DNA of 64,000 bases from Poriferisodalis sp965214215 (GCF_965214215.1 NZ_CBDCBD010000003.1:2418001-2482000), one strand, 5' to 3'; positions 16,976 to 24,401 are shown, numbered from the stretch's first letter. Notes: generated from the letters alone by a model not told the origin. Program-made: numbers and translations.

Positions 16976-17794
16976 ATGTCCGACGGCAGCGTGGGGGAGC
17001 AGGACCCCGGGGGCGAGCATGTGTCGCCGGTCGATGCCTTCGCCACATGGACCGCCAGCGAACCGGTGCCGTTGGACCGGGCGGCGCTGGCCATAGCTGC
17101 CCACTGCCGGGCGGATCAGGTGGACGAGGCAGCGGCACTGGCTGAACTGGACCGTCTCGGCAACGCGGTGCGCGAGCCAACGCCAACCGCAGTCGTCGAG
17201 CTGCTCTTCGACTCAGAAGGCTTCGGCCCGAATCGGGCCCGCTTTGCCGACCCGGCGAACAGCTACCTCGACCTGGTGGTTTCGCGGCGGATGGGCATAC
17301 CGATCACGCTTGCAGTCGTCACGATCGAAGTGGCCCGCCGCGCGAGCCTGGAGCTGCACGGTGTCGGCATGCCAGGCCACTTCCTGGTCGGCACGCCCGA
17401 TCCCGGCACATTCATCGACGCATTCGATGGCCGCATCATCGACCGGGCCGGTGCCGCAGCGATATTCGCCCGCTTCGAGTCGCGCCAGGCGTTCGACGAT
17501 GCGTTCCTGGCGCCGACCCCGTCCGAGGCAATCTTGCTGCGAATGCTGAACAACCTGCGCACGCTGCATCTGCGTCAACCCGATGCACCGTCGCTGGTGG
17601 CCGTGCTGGAGCTGCTCACACGGCTGCCCGGCTGCCCGCTCGACGAGTTCATGCGTCTCGGCCAAGCGCTCGCGACGCTCGGGCGTCCCGACAAGGGCGC
17701 ACGAGTGCTCGAAGCCGCCGCAGACAAATTCGGCGGCAGCGACGTCGAACACCTCAACCAAGCAGCAACCCGCCTCTGGGCCCAGCTGAACTGA
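16976..17794 (+). CDS. SirB1/transglutaminase-like family protein with TPR-like tail
   Basis: A 272-residue protein matching the transglutaminase-like SirB1 N-terminal family: NSYLDLVVSRRMGIPITLAVVTIEVARR and GVGMPGHFLVGTPDPGTFIDAFDGR are its conserved blocks. The C-terminal third (ILLRMLNNLRTLHLRQ to the end) is helical and resembles the tetratricopeptide tail found in these proteins. The family's role is not established. ATG 16976 is chosen because conserved sequence begins soon after; an upstream in-frame extension to 16751 overlaps the GDPD gene and looks spurious. Confidence 0.75.
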   Translation: MSDGSVGEQDPGGEHVSPVDAFATWTASEPVPLDRAALAIAAHCRADQVDEAAALAELDRLGNAVREPTPTAVVELLFDSEGFGPNRARFADPANSYLDLVVSRRMGIPITLAVVTIEVARRASLELHGVGMPGHFLVGTPDPGTFIDAFDGRIIDRAGAAAIFARFESRQAFDDAFLAPTPSEAILLRMLNNLRTLHLRQPDAPSLVAVLELLTRLPGCPLDEFMRLGQALATLGRPDKGARVLEAAADKFGGSDVEHLNQAATRLWAQLN

Positions 17795-18100
17795 CCACAG
17801 CCGCCAGTCGCCGCGTGGAAGGTGAGGCAGGGAGCGACGGCACGATTGCGGCTGCCGGGAGTAAGAAGCCGCGCGGATAGGTGAGACTGCTTGTGGCCCA
17901 TTTCGTTCACGTCATCGAGAGGCTCAGCAAAGCCACCGGTCAGGGCGTTGTCGCTGCCGGCAGCGAGTCGGGCGTTTCCGCAGGTCAGCGCCTATCCGCT
18001 GACCCTCTAAGAGATGCCGGTTCGGATTCGGTCTCAGCGATATGCGCGTTCAACGGTTCCGGTCTACGGGAGAGTGCGAGCGGCCGACCTTCCCCGGGCC
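17795..18100. other. Intergenic region holding the left inverted repeat
   Basis: No convincing gene is seen. Its main content is the left arm of an inverted repeat (17914-17995), followed by an AAGAG-preceded ATG at 18014 that could be an alternative start for the next gene. Confidence 0.5.
17914..17995 (+). repeat. Left arm of about 81-bp inverted repeat
   Basis: The innermost 24 bases, including CAGGTCAGCGCCTAT, match the reverse complement of 21010-21033 with one mismatch. Weaker similarity, including AGCAAAGC, continues over about 81 bases at the same spacing. The arms are 3.0 kb apart and bracket the small gene pair and the HNH gene. Confidence 0.7.
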
Positions 18101-18556
18101 ATGGCTGAGCCAGGCAAACGCGAGTATGTGCCGCTGACGTTCTTCGTCCGCGAGTGGGATGCCTGGCCCGATGAGTGCAGCGCCATGATCGCCGATGCCC
18201 CGACGGGCGACGACGCCGACGACTTGTGCCGCATCGCGGCAGTGGTTCATGCGCTCTGTGACCGTGACGGCGTCCCGGTGCCGGCTTGGGTGTTCGATCA
18301 CCGATCGGAGGTCGATATTGCGTGGGGCAGGCATTGCGTCATGGAGGGCTTCATCTGGGAACAGACCATCGCTGACGCCCCCGCGAACGCCCTGCGCGAC
18401 CGTGCCGTTGAGCAGGACCGTCAGCGATCCCGCGAAGTCACGTGCCTGGGCACCGAGGTCACTTGGCACGAGGCGGCAAGCAGAACCACGTCTGACGCGC
18501 CAGTTCGGTCTCGAACCGGCCAGCACGCGCCTGTTCGTCAAGTTCCTCGCGGCTGA
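18101..18556 (+). CDS. Hypothetical protein, convergent partner of a small gene
   Basis: A 151-residue protein with a credible core, YVPLTFFVREWDAWPDECSA, then DDADDLCRIAAVVHALCDRDGVPVPAWVFDHRSEVDIAWG. Composition and hydrophobic pattern look like a real globular protein of about 110 residues. The last 50 residues become Arg/Ser-rich and overlap the opposite-strand gene, so a frameshift may have replaced the original end. The pattern reminds me of small actinobacterial proteins found beside 60-80 residue antitoxin-like partners, but I cannot name the family. ATG 18014 is an alternative start. Confidence 0.5.
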   Translation: MAEPGKREYVPLTFFVREWDAWPDECSAMIADAPTGDDADDLCRIAAVVHALCDRDGVPVPAWVFDHRSEVDIAWGRHCVMEGFIWEQTIADAPANALRDRAVEQDRQRSREVTCLGTEVTWHEAASRTTSDAPVRSRTGQHAPVRQVPRG

Positions 18557-18656
18557 ACCCGGTCTCGGCGATCGCGGCTTCAAGAGCTTCCCGAGCCTCG
18601 CCAGGAGTCGGTCGATGCACGACAATCTCGCTCGGCTCGGTGAACGTCGAAGTCAC
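18459..18656 (-). CDS. Small hypothetical protein, antitoxin-like
   Basis: The 65-residue product contains RPTPGEAREALEAAIAETGFSREELDEQARAGRF followed by ETELARQTWFCL, a helical, acidic layout seen in small antitoxin-like actinobacterial proteins. GTG 18656 is chosen because GAGGAG stands seven bases upstream; a TTG ten codons earlier lacks such a site. It converges on and overlaps the preceding gene by 98 bases. Function is unknown; pairing with that gene is inferred from position only. Confidence 0.55.
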   Translation of the reverse strand: MTSTFTEPSEIVVHRPTPGEAREALEAAIAETGFSREELDEQARAGRFETELARQTWFCLPPRAK

Positions 18657-19082
18657 TTGTCGGCTCCTCTCTGAGTGCTGGATCAACGCGTTGTCTGTCT
18701 CGCGCTAGAAGTTCCTTCTCGTGTGACGGTAGCGAACGGCTGTGACAGTCATGACGTTGGGGTCAGCCGCCGTGGCTTGGGTCTGATCTACGGGTCCTTC
18801 ACATTCTTGTGGGATAAGGGTGGCCCAAGGGTTCCTGGCCGGGTCGGCGGCGTCGAGCGGTGTCGTGTCTGTCAGTCCCGGTGTGATTCACATTGTTCCG
18901 CAGCAGTCAGCGGCCCTGCCCTTGTCTCAGGGCGTGCCTCCTGGATTCGGGGGGAGGCCCGGGGGGAAGTGGGGGTGCCCCCGGGCGTTCTGGTTGGTGG
19001 TATGGCGGCTCGACGGCTCGTCGGCTCAACGGCTCGACGGCTCGGCGATGAGCGGGCCGGGCTTCCGTTGCCCCCGGCCGAT
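18657..19082. other. Gap between the small gene and the HNH gene
   Basis: No gene is supported. It contains direct-repeat copy A (18741-18875) and, from about 18950, low-complexity GGCTCG-rich DNA downstream of the HNH stop codon. Confidence 0.5.
18741..18875 (+). repeat. Direct repeat A flanking the HNH gene (3' side)
   Basis: About 135 bases match 20863-20998 in the same orientation at roughly 85-90% identity, with a perfectly conserved core that includes GGGTCTGATCTACGGGTCCT. One single-base indel (CTTGTGGG against CTTTGTGGG) separates the copies. The pair brackets the DUF222/HNH gene exactly. Confidence 0.85.
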
Positions 19083-20849
19083 TCAGGTTGGCGGTGCTCG
19101 GGTCGGCTGGTCGGTCGGGGACGGGCCATGGCTGCTGTTCGGTGTGTGGGCTGGCGGCTGGTCTGTCGGCTCGCTCGGCGGCTGGGCTGTCGGTTCGGTT
19201 GGCGGCTCGGTTGGCGGTTCGCTTGGCGGTTGGTCTGGCGGTTGGGTTGGCGGTTGGAGCCTGTAGCGGCTGTTGTTGGTGTCCCATTGGGCGGTGAAGT
19301 CTTGTTGGTGGATCTTGACGTTGTGGCAGTCGACGCAGACGGTGACGAGGTTGGCGTAGTCGGTGGGTCCGCCGTGTTGCCAGTGGTCGATGTGGTGGTG
19401 CTGGCATCGCTCAGGAGCGATGCCGCATCCGACGCAGCCTTTGTCGCGCAGCGCCAGGGCGGCGCGTTGGAGGTCGGTGGCGGTGCGGCGGCTGCGTCCG
19501 ATCCGCAGATCGCCGGTGGCGGCTTCGAATATTGCGGGCAGCACTTCGGCGTCGACGGCGATCTGGGCGATCTCGCCGATCGGGATCGGGGTGCCGTCGC
19601 CGAGACGGCCGCCGGTGAGCTGGTGGTTGACCGTGTCGTAGTCGGCGACGACGATCAGCGACGCGCCGGTGGGGCGTTTGGCGTCGGGATCGCAGATGAG
19701 CTCGGTGACGGCGTCGGCCATCCGCTGGGCGGGTGTGCGCCGTGCTGCGGGGTCTTCGTTTCGGAACAGGCGCCGCTCGGCGGCGGCGATCACGGTGCCC
19801 AGCCGGGCGCCCATAACAGGGTCGACGCAGAGGCTCAGCACGGTCATGGCGTCGCTGGCGCGGGTGAACAGCTTGGCGGCACGCGCGTCGCGCTGCCGTT
19901 CCAGCACCGACTCGCCGTCGTCGCGGTTCACGTCGGCCACATGACGGGCGACGGTGCGACGGAACTCGTCATAGCCCTCACGCTCGGCGCGTTCGGCCAA
20001 GAATCGGTCGTCGATGGGGGCGTCGCCCGCGGCACGGGCGATCAGCTGCGCGTGACCGACCGGCACGGTGCCCGCGGTGAGGCCTTGGCGGGTCGCGTCG
20101 AGCTCGGCGAGCCGTACTGCGTCGCGGACTTCGCCGCGTGCCCGACGGCCCGAGACCGCCATGGCGTCAGCCGCTGCATGCGCAGCCGCGCCGTCGCCGC
20201 TGCGGCGAGCGATCTCGCCCAGCGTGTCCGCTTTCATCGCCGCCAGCCCGGACTCGGCCCGGGCGATCTCGCCCAGCCGAGCCTGCAGGCCCTGCCCGCA
20301 CAGCCCGGCCACGTCCACCGCATCCACACGCACCCCGCCCGATGCCAACACGCCGACCGACCCGCCGTTCTCGGCTCCCCAAACGCCGTCGCTGTTCATG
20401 GGAACAATCGTATGTGGGGGGTGTGACAGGCTCGTCGGCGTTACAGCCGCATCTGTCGCCGCATCACTCGGGGCGACAGGGGTGCCGCTGTCGTCGCCGT
20501 CGCTTCTCATGAGAACAACCGTATGTGAGGGGTGTGACACCGTCGTCGGCGTCGCAGCCGCATCTGTCACTGCGTCACTCGGTGCGATGGGGCTGCTGCT
20601 GTCGTCGCCGTCGCTTCTCATGAGAACAACCGTATGTGGGGGGTGTGACACCGTCGTCGGCGTTACAGCCGCATCTGTCACTGCGTCACTCGGTGCGATG
20701 GGGCTGCTGCTGTCGTCGCCGTCGCTGTTCATGAGAACAACCGTATGTGGGGGGTGTGACACCGTCGTCGGCGTCGCAGCCGCATCCGCCGCCGCAGCAC
20801 TCAGGGCGATCGGGGTGCCGCTGTCGCCGTCGCTGTTCATGCGGGGCAC
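19083..20849 (-). CDS. DUF222/13E12-type HNH endonuclease protein with repeated N-terminus
   Basis: The central part (VDAVDVAGLCGQGLQARLGEI onward) is the DUF222 domain of mycobacterial 13E12-repeat proteins. The HNH nuclease domain lies near residues 470-515 (CVGCGIAPERCQHHHIDHW, HGGP, LVTVCVDCHNVKIH) with four Cys and the HHHIDH core, so metal binding and nuclease chemistry are plausible. A Pro-rich PPTEPPTEP tail of about 60 residues ends it. The first 150 residues are four near-identical 36-37-residue units, each opening with Met. The real start could be any of five ATGs (20840, 20732, 20621, 20510, 20399) or GTG 20849. Such genes are usually multicopy and linked to mobile DNA. Confidence 0.82.
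   Translation of the reverse strand: MPRMNSDGDSGTPIALSAAAADAAATPTTVSHPPHTVVLMNSDGDDSSSPIAPSDAVTDAAVTPTTVSHPPHTVVLMRSDGDDSSSPIAPSDAVTDAAATPTTVSHPSHTVVLMRSDGDDSGTPVAPSDAATDAAVTPTSLSHPPHTIVPMNSDGVWGAENGGSVGVLASGGVRVDAVDVAGLCGQGLQARLGEIARAESGLAAMKADTLGEIARRSGDGAAAHAAADAMAVSGRRARGEVRDAVRLAELDATRQGLTAGTVPVGHAQLIARAAGDAPIDDRFLAERAEREGYDEFRRTVARHVADVNRDDGESVLERQRDARAAKLFTRASDAMTVLSLCVDPVMGARLGTVIAAAERRLFRNEDPAARRTPAQRMADAVTELICDPDAKRPTGASLIVVADYDTVNHQLTGGRLGDGTPIPIGEIAQIAVDAEVLPAIFEAATGDLRIGRSRRTATDLQRAALALRDKGCVGCGIAPERCQHHHIDHWQHGGPTDYANLVTVCVDCHNVKIHQQDFTAQWDTNNSRYRLQPPTQPPDQPPSEPPTEPPTEPTAQPPSEPTDQPPAHTPNSSHGPSPTDQPTRAPPT
20400..20840 (-). repeat. Tandem array of four 108-111-bp units at the HNH gene 5' end
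   Basis: ATG codons at 20840, 20732, 20621, 20510 and 20399 are spaced 108, 111, 111 and 111 bases, all multiples of three. The DNA between them is nearly identical. Each ATG is preceded by TACGGT or TACGAT exactly seven bases upstream, which resembles a -10 element placed for leaderless transcripts. The frame stays open through the whole array. Confidence 0.9.
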
Positions 20850-20862
20850 CGTATGTGAGGGT

Positions 20863-20998
20863 TGTGACAGTCCTGATCTTGGGGTCAGCCGTCCGAGCTT
20901 GGGTCTGATCTACGGGTCCTTCACATTCTTTGTGGGATGAGGGTCGTCCGAGGGTCCCTGGCTGGGTCGGCGGCGTCGAGTGGCGTCGTTTCTGTTAG
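20863..20998 (+). repeat. Direct repeat B flanking the HNH gene (5' side)
   Basis: Partner of repeat A at 18741. Its left edge also overlaps the GTATGTGAGGG tail shared with the 111-bp units, so the tandem array and the flanking repeat run into each other. Confidence 0.85.
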
Positions 20999-21009
20999 AG
21001 GGAGCGTCA

Positions 21010-21090
21010 ATAGGCGCTGACCTGCGCAAACGCTCAATGCCCCCGCCGTCGGTACGGCGCTGTGACCTGCAGCTTTGCTGGGCTTTCTCA
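21010..21090 (-). repeat. Right arm of about 81-bp inverted repeat
   Basis: Reverse complement of the arm at 17914-17995. The core 24 bases match with one mismatch and the outer part is diverged. No duplicated target site was evident beside either arm. Confidence 0.7.
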
Positions 21091-21140
21091 TGGCTTGAGC
21101 GAGAATGGCCGAAAACCGCTTCGCCTATTGGCGCGGTCTG

Positions 21141-22862
21141 TTAGTCGGTGATGGTGCCGGTGCCGGTGTCGTCGGTGATGGCTGCGCCGACGGGGTAGGA
21201 GAGCTTCAGCTCGAATCTTTCTGTGCCTTCGTTTCGGTTGTCGTCGGCGAGCAAGACTTGGACTTGCTGGGTGAGGGGTCCGCCGGAGGAGAATTTGACG
21301 GTGCCCTGGGCGTGGTAGAAGTCGCGGTCGTGGCCGGTTCCTTTCGCGGAGACCGGTGCTGTTTGTTGGGTCTGGTAGAAGACCAGCACGCGTTCGCCGG
21401 GTTTCGGCGTGCGGCTGAGGGTGACGGTGAAGTTCATGCACGACATGTAGCCGCCGACGCAGTTGCGGCTGCGTTCGCTGTGTGTTGCGTCACCCACCGA
21501 CAGCGTCGCCATGCCGGGGGTGACTTCGTTGTCGGCGACTCTGACTGAGGCCGCGCCGTTCGGCGCGTCGGCGACTTGGTAGCCGGTGGCGGCTTGGTAG
21601 CCGATGCCGCGCTGCACTGCGACGTAGACGGTGCCGTCGGGCCAGTCGTTGCTGTCGTCGCGGGTGGCGATGTCGAGTGTGGCGGTTCCGCTCGTGCCGA
21701 TGGTGACGGTGCGGGTGGGGTTCTCGTCGTTGGTGATTCCGATGTTGAGATTCTTCACCCGCACCACGACGGTGATGTCGCTCGTCGGCGGCGGGGTGGC
21801 GGTGAGCGTGAACCTTGCGGTGCCGCCCTCGGTGATTGCGTCGCCGCCGGTGATGCTGACCATCGGCGCGTCGGGGGTGGAGTCCACCATGCATTCCAAG
21901 GCCGCGATGACCTCGTCGAGCCGGTTGAGGGACCAGCCGTACCGCTGGCGGCGGTCGTGGATCTCTCGCACCTCCGACAGCGTGATCGCGTTCGCCGAAC
22001 GGTTCAGCGCGTTCTTGATCCGCACCCAGCGGTTGGTGGCAGCAGAGGCGATGCGAGCATCGACATGGGCCAAAAGCTGCGCTGAGACGCACGGGTTCGG
22101 CTCAACGGGGCCGTCAGTGACAGGACCCACAGGAGGCGTGAAAACTGGTCGTGTGATGCCCAGATCGTCTGTGTAATCGACTTGTGCGCGCAGTTCCTTG
22201 CCCACGTCGCCGGCACGGACAACGTACTGGTCGACATTATTCAGTACAGCCATGCCCCCCGAGATGAGAACAGGGGACCATTCCCCGCCGGGGTCTCTCT
22301 TGTGCCAAAAGTGATCAGCGACGGTTCCGTTGCCGTCGGGATCGTCGGCGACCCGATTGACGGTCAGGGTCTCGCCCACCAAAGGATCGCCGGACAGCTC
22401 GAACGACGCAGGGCCGCCGTCCTCGACCAGCTTGTAGGTCCTTGAGGTATCGGTCGTCACGCCATAGCCGGCCCCGGCGACAAGCGTCAGGATGATGGTC
22501 TCGCCGCTGTCTTGGACGTTGTCCGCGGTGGGCGTCACCGTGAGGACATCAACGGTAGTCCAAGTCATCGTCCCCGACGGGATGACGAAGGTGCCCGTCC
22601 CCGCAGAGTAGTCCTGCGTCCCTCCGCTGACGGCGCTAAGGGTGTAGTCCGTACCGGCGGTGGCCGTGCCGCCCATCGTGTAGTTCACCGTCAGGTCAGC
22701 CGTCAGGTTAGTCCCTATGGCCCCGGTGGCCTGCACTCTGAAACGGGTGGCGATGCTGGCGCCAGCATCTTCCGCGATGGTGATCGTCGCGCTACCACTT
22801 CTGAAGATGTTCCGGTTAGGCGTCTCTGCCGCGGCCTGACTCGGCAGCACGCCGAGCAGCAC
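21141..22862 (-). CDS. Secreted Calx-beta repeat protein, 5' end out of frame
   Basis: The 573-residue frame encodes Calx-beta-type segments (SATITIAEDAGASIATRFRV with TAGTDYTL; VSITGGDAITEGGTARFTLT; MATLSVGDATH with NFTVTLSRTPKPGERV), an intervening Ig-like stretch and a Cys-containing helical domain (CVSAQLLAHVDARI to ALECM). Such proteins are surface or extracellular adhesion-type proteins binding Ca2+. The hydrophobic segment LLLVALAVLLGVLPSQAAA is a signal peptide, but no ATG/GTG/TTG initiates it in this frame except the internal GTG 22862. The likely true start (ATG 23034) is separated by a 13-base C tract that puts it one base out of frame. Confidence 0.8.
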   Translation of the reverse strand: MLLGVLPSQAAAETPNRNIFRSGSATITIAEDAGASIATRFRVQATGAIGTNLTADLTVNYTMGGTATAGTDYTLSAVSGGTQDYSAGTGTFVIPSGTMTWTTVDVLTVTPTADNVQDSGETIILTLVAGAGYGVTTDTSRTYKLVEDGGPASFELSGDPLVGETLTVNRVADDPDGNGTVADHFWHKRDPGGEWSPVLISGGMAVLNNVDQYVVRAGDVGKELRAQVDYTDDLGITRPVFTPPVGPVTDGPVEPNPCVSAQLLAHVDARIASAATNRWVRIKNALNRSANAITLSEVREIHDRRQRYGWSLNRLDEVIAALECMVDSTPDAPMVSITGGDAITEGGTARFTLTATPPPTSDITVVVRVKNLNIGITNDENPTRTVTIGTSGTATLDIATRDDSNDWPDGTVYVAVQRGIGYQAATGYQVADAPNGAASVRVADNEVTPGMATLSVGDATHSERSRNCVGGYMSCMNFTVTLSRTPKPGERVLVFYQTQQTAPVSAKGTGHDRDFYHAQGTVKFSSGGPLTQQVQVLLADDNRNEGTERFELKLSYPVGAAITDDTGTGTITD

Positions 22863-22926
22863 CGCGAGGGCGACGAGCAGAAGCGCCGGGCGTCTGAGCC
22901 GCGCCCGCCCTACGCGCTTGGGGCGA

Positions 22927-23034
22927 TCAGCGCGATTCTTGGGGGGGGGGGGGACTGCCGCCGCGAACCCGACGCGGCGCTACCCGGCCGATGCGTCTGA
23001 GCGCGCTGGCTGTGTGGCGATCATGCTTGCCCAT
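22927..23034 (-). CDS. Leader ORF, probable displaced N-terminus of the Calx-beta protein
   Basis: ATG 23034 has GGAGG eight bases upstream. It encodes 35 residues, MGKHDRHTASALRRIGRV and onward, basic like the n-region of a long signal peptide. It reads into the C tract and stops at TGA 22927. With 12 instead of 13 C it would continue through KNRADRPKRVGRARLRRPA into the hydrophobic core and the Calx-beta frame. I read it as the N-terminus of that gene rather than an independent gene. Confidence 0.65.
   Translation of the reverse strand: MGKHDRHTASALRRIGRVAPRRVRGGSPPPPQESR
22941..22953 (-). repeat. 13-base homopolymeric C tract (coding strand)
   Basis: Thirteen consecutive C residues on the coding strand (G on the plus strand) join a leader with a strong ribosome binding site to a signal-peptide-encoding frame. 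It is by far the longest homopolymer I noticed in the window. Confidence 0.95.
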
Positions 23035-23236
23035 CGTGACGGCCTCCACTCGGTGGGTCCCTGGGCCCCACATCCGATCACCCAGTGTGCCATGAGGAGG
23101 CGACTTCCACCAGCCCATCTGCGGCCATGTTCTGGCTGACACGCCTGCCGGGCACTCGAGCCGAACGCGGTCGCCCCGGATTCAACGCAGCCCCAGCGGC
23201 ACCGGGACCGGTTCGGCGGGGCCGCCGTGGCCGGGT
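23035..23236. other. Divergent intergenic region upstream of the leader and hicA
   Basis: About 200 bases separate the minus-strand leader ATG from the HicA-like start. The leader's GGAGG ribosome binding site is at 23043-23047. No other element could be assigned. Confidence 0.4.
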
Positions 23237-23434
23237 TTGCATTTTTCCGATCTGGTCAAGGTGTGTCGCGTGTGTTTCGGCGAGTCTCGGCGCCAAGGGA
23301 GCCAACTGATCTACCGGACGCCTTGGCAGGGCATGCTTAGAGTGAACATCCAGAACCACAGCGGAGACGCGAAGCCCTATCAGGTGCGTCAGGTCCTGCG
23401 TGCGATCGGCTTGATGGAGGCCGACAGTGAATGA
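23237..23434 (+). CDS. hicA: HicA-like mRNA interferase with altered active site
   Basis: The 65-residue product fits the HicA toxin pattern: MHFSDLVKVCRVCFGE, TPWQGMLRVNIQN, then AKPYQVRQVLRAIGLME. HicA folds as a double-stranded-RNA-binding-like domain and cuts mRNA using a His in a GSH motif. Here the equivalent position reads GSQLIYRTPW, so the His appears to be replaced and activity is doubtful. The start is TTG 23237, the only in-frame candidate giving the family N-terminus. It overlaps the next gene by 8 bases, the normal HicAB arrangement. Confidence 0.7.
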   Translation: MHFSDLVKVCRVCFGESRRQGSQLIYRTPWQGMLRVNIQNHSGDAKPYQVRQVLRAIGLMEADSE

Positions 23435-23681
23435 TCCTCGGTACCAGTATCGAGCTTTCGGGTCGGACGAAGACGATGCCTGGATTGGCGTGTGCAACGG
23501 CTTTGTGCTGGTGAGCCACATCGCTCCAACGAAGGCGGAATGTCTTCGCGGCATCCGTGCGCTGGTGGACGACATCGTGGCGGACTTGCAAGGCGATGGC
23601 GAGGTGCTGCCGCCGCCGCCGCTCTGCTGGGATGCTTTCGACGCCCGCCATCTCGACACGGCAGTCGGCTCGACCTGCTGA
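23427..23681 (+). CDS. hicB: HicB-like antitoxin
   Basis: An 84-residue protein with the HicB-type start YRAFGSDEDDAWIGVCNGFVLVSHI followed by a helix (TKAECLRGIRALVDDIVADL). HicB neutralises HicA and usually carries a C-terminal DNA-binding domain for autoregulation; that domain is missing here, as in short HicB forms. Its GTG lies inside the hicA 3' end. Assignment rests mainly on the HicA-like neighbour. Confidence 0.6.
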   Translation: MNDPRYQYRAFGSDEDDAWIGVCNGFVLVSHIAPTKAECLRGIRALVDDIVADLQGDGEVLPPPPLCWDAFDARHLDTAVGSTC

Positions 23682-23783
23682 CTACGCCATTTCGCTTCTG
23701 GGGCGCTGCGCCGGCACCTCGCGGCCGGCGAACGTCAGGGGATGCCGCAGCGTTCGTTGCGCACTCCGCACCGTGAGCTACGT

Positions 23784-24401
23784 CTACAGGCCGATGGCGA
23801 GGTCGGACCGGCCTCGCAGGTGGGTGCGCTCATTGACCGACAGCACGCTGCGGTGACCATGGCTTGACGCGAAGACGCGGGTGACCGAGGTGTAGTCGAC
23901 GTCGAATCGGAGGAATGCGTCGGCATCGAAGCCCAAGCAGCGAGCGAGGTAGGCGTTGACGACCCCACCGTGGCATGCCAGAGCGACGCGCTGGCTGCGG
24001 TGGTCAGCGACGATCTCGTCGACGGCATGGTTGACCGTGGCGATGAATTGCGCCGTGCGCTCCGCGTCGCCGAACGAGCCAGTCGCCAGCTCGTTCCAGC
24101 GCTCGCGGTCGGTCTCCTTGAGCACCTCCATGGGCACGTACGCGGGGGAGTCTCGGTCGAACTCGCTGAGGCCGTCTCGCACGGCCGGCACCAGACCGGT
24201 CGCGCCGCCGATGGCCTCTGCGGTCTGCAACGCCCGCCGCATCGGGCTGGCGTAGAGGGCGTCGACGCTCATCTCGGACAGCCATCCGGCCACGGCTGCA
24301 GCTTGCTGGCGACCGATCGCCGACAGCGGCGGGTCGGCGGGTTGCCCATCGTGTCGCACAACTCGTTCGGGTTGGCCGTGACGGACGAAGACGAGTTCCA
24401 C
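23784..24401 (-). CDS. Histidine phosphatase (phosphoglycerate-mutase-like)
   Basis: A 205-residue histidine-phosphatase-superfamily protein. LVFVRHGQPE at the N-terminus gives the RHG catalytic His, SPMRRALQTAEAI the second Arg pocket, and RVALACHGGVVNAYLA the distal catalytic His. It probably removes phosphate from a small metabolite; true phosphoglycerate mutase activity is not implied. GTG 24401 is chosen because the family begins within a few residues of the RHG motif. Confidence 0.82.
   Translation of the reverse strand: MELVFVRHGQPERVVRHDGQPADPPLSAIGRQQAAAVAGWLSEMSVDALYASPMRRALQTAEAIGGATGLVPAVRDGLSEFDRDSPAYVPMEVLKETDRERWNELATGSFGDAERTAQFIATVNHAVDEIVADHRSQRVALACHGGVVNAYLARCLGFDADAFLRFDVDYTSVTRVFASSHGHRSVLSVNERTHLRGRSDLAIGL

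Larger units (their letters stand above)
20850..21140. other. Gap holding direct repeat B and the right inverted repeat
   Basis: No gene is supported. It holds direct repeat B (20863-20998) and the right inverted-repeat arm (21010-21090). A short CGCTTCGCCTAT remnant near 21118 recalls the dispersed repeat at 14398. Confidence 0.55.

Noticed and set aside
19140..19265. Non-coding short tandem repeat
   Set aside because: The 12-bp-like GGCGGTTGG periodicity is the codon pattern of the HNH protein's Pro/Thr-rich tail.
18675..20426. A 583-codon plus-strand frame opposite the HNH gene
   Set aside because: Its repetitive Val/Gly/Asp-rich translation mirrors the DUF222/HNH coding strand and has no independent signature.
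20400..20840. CRISPR array
   Set aside because: Units are 108-111 bp, almost wholly identical, coding and without unique spacers; no cas genes are present.
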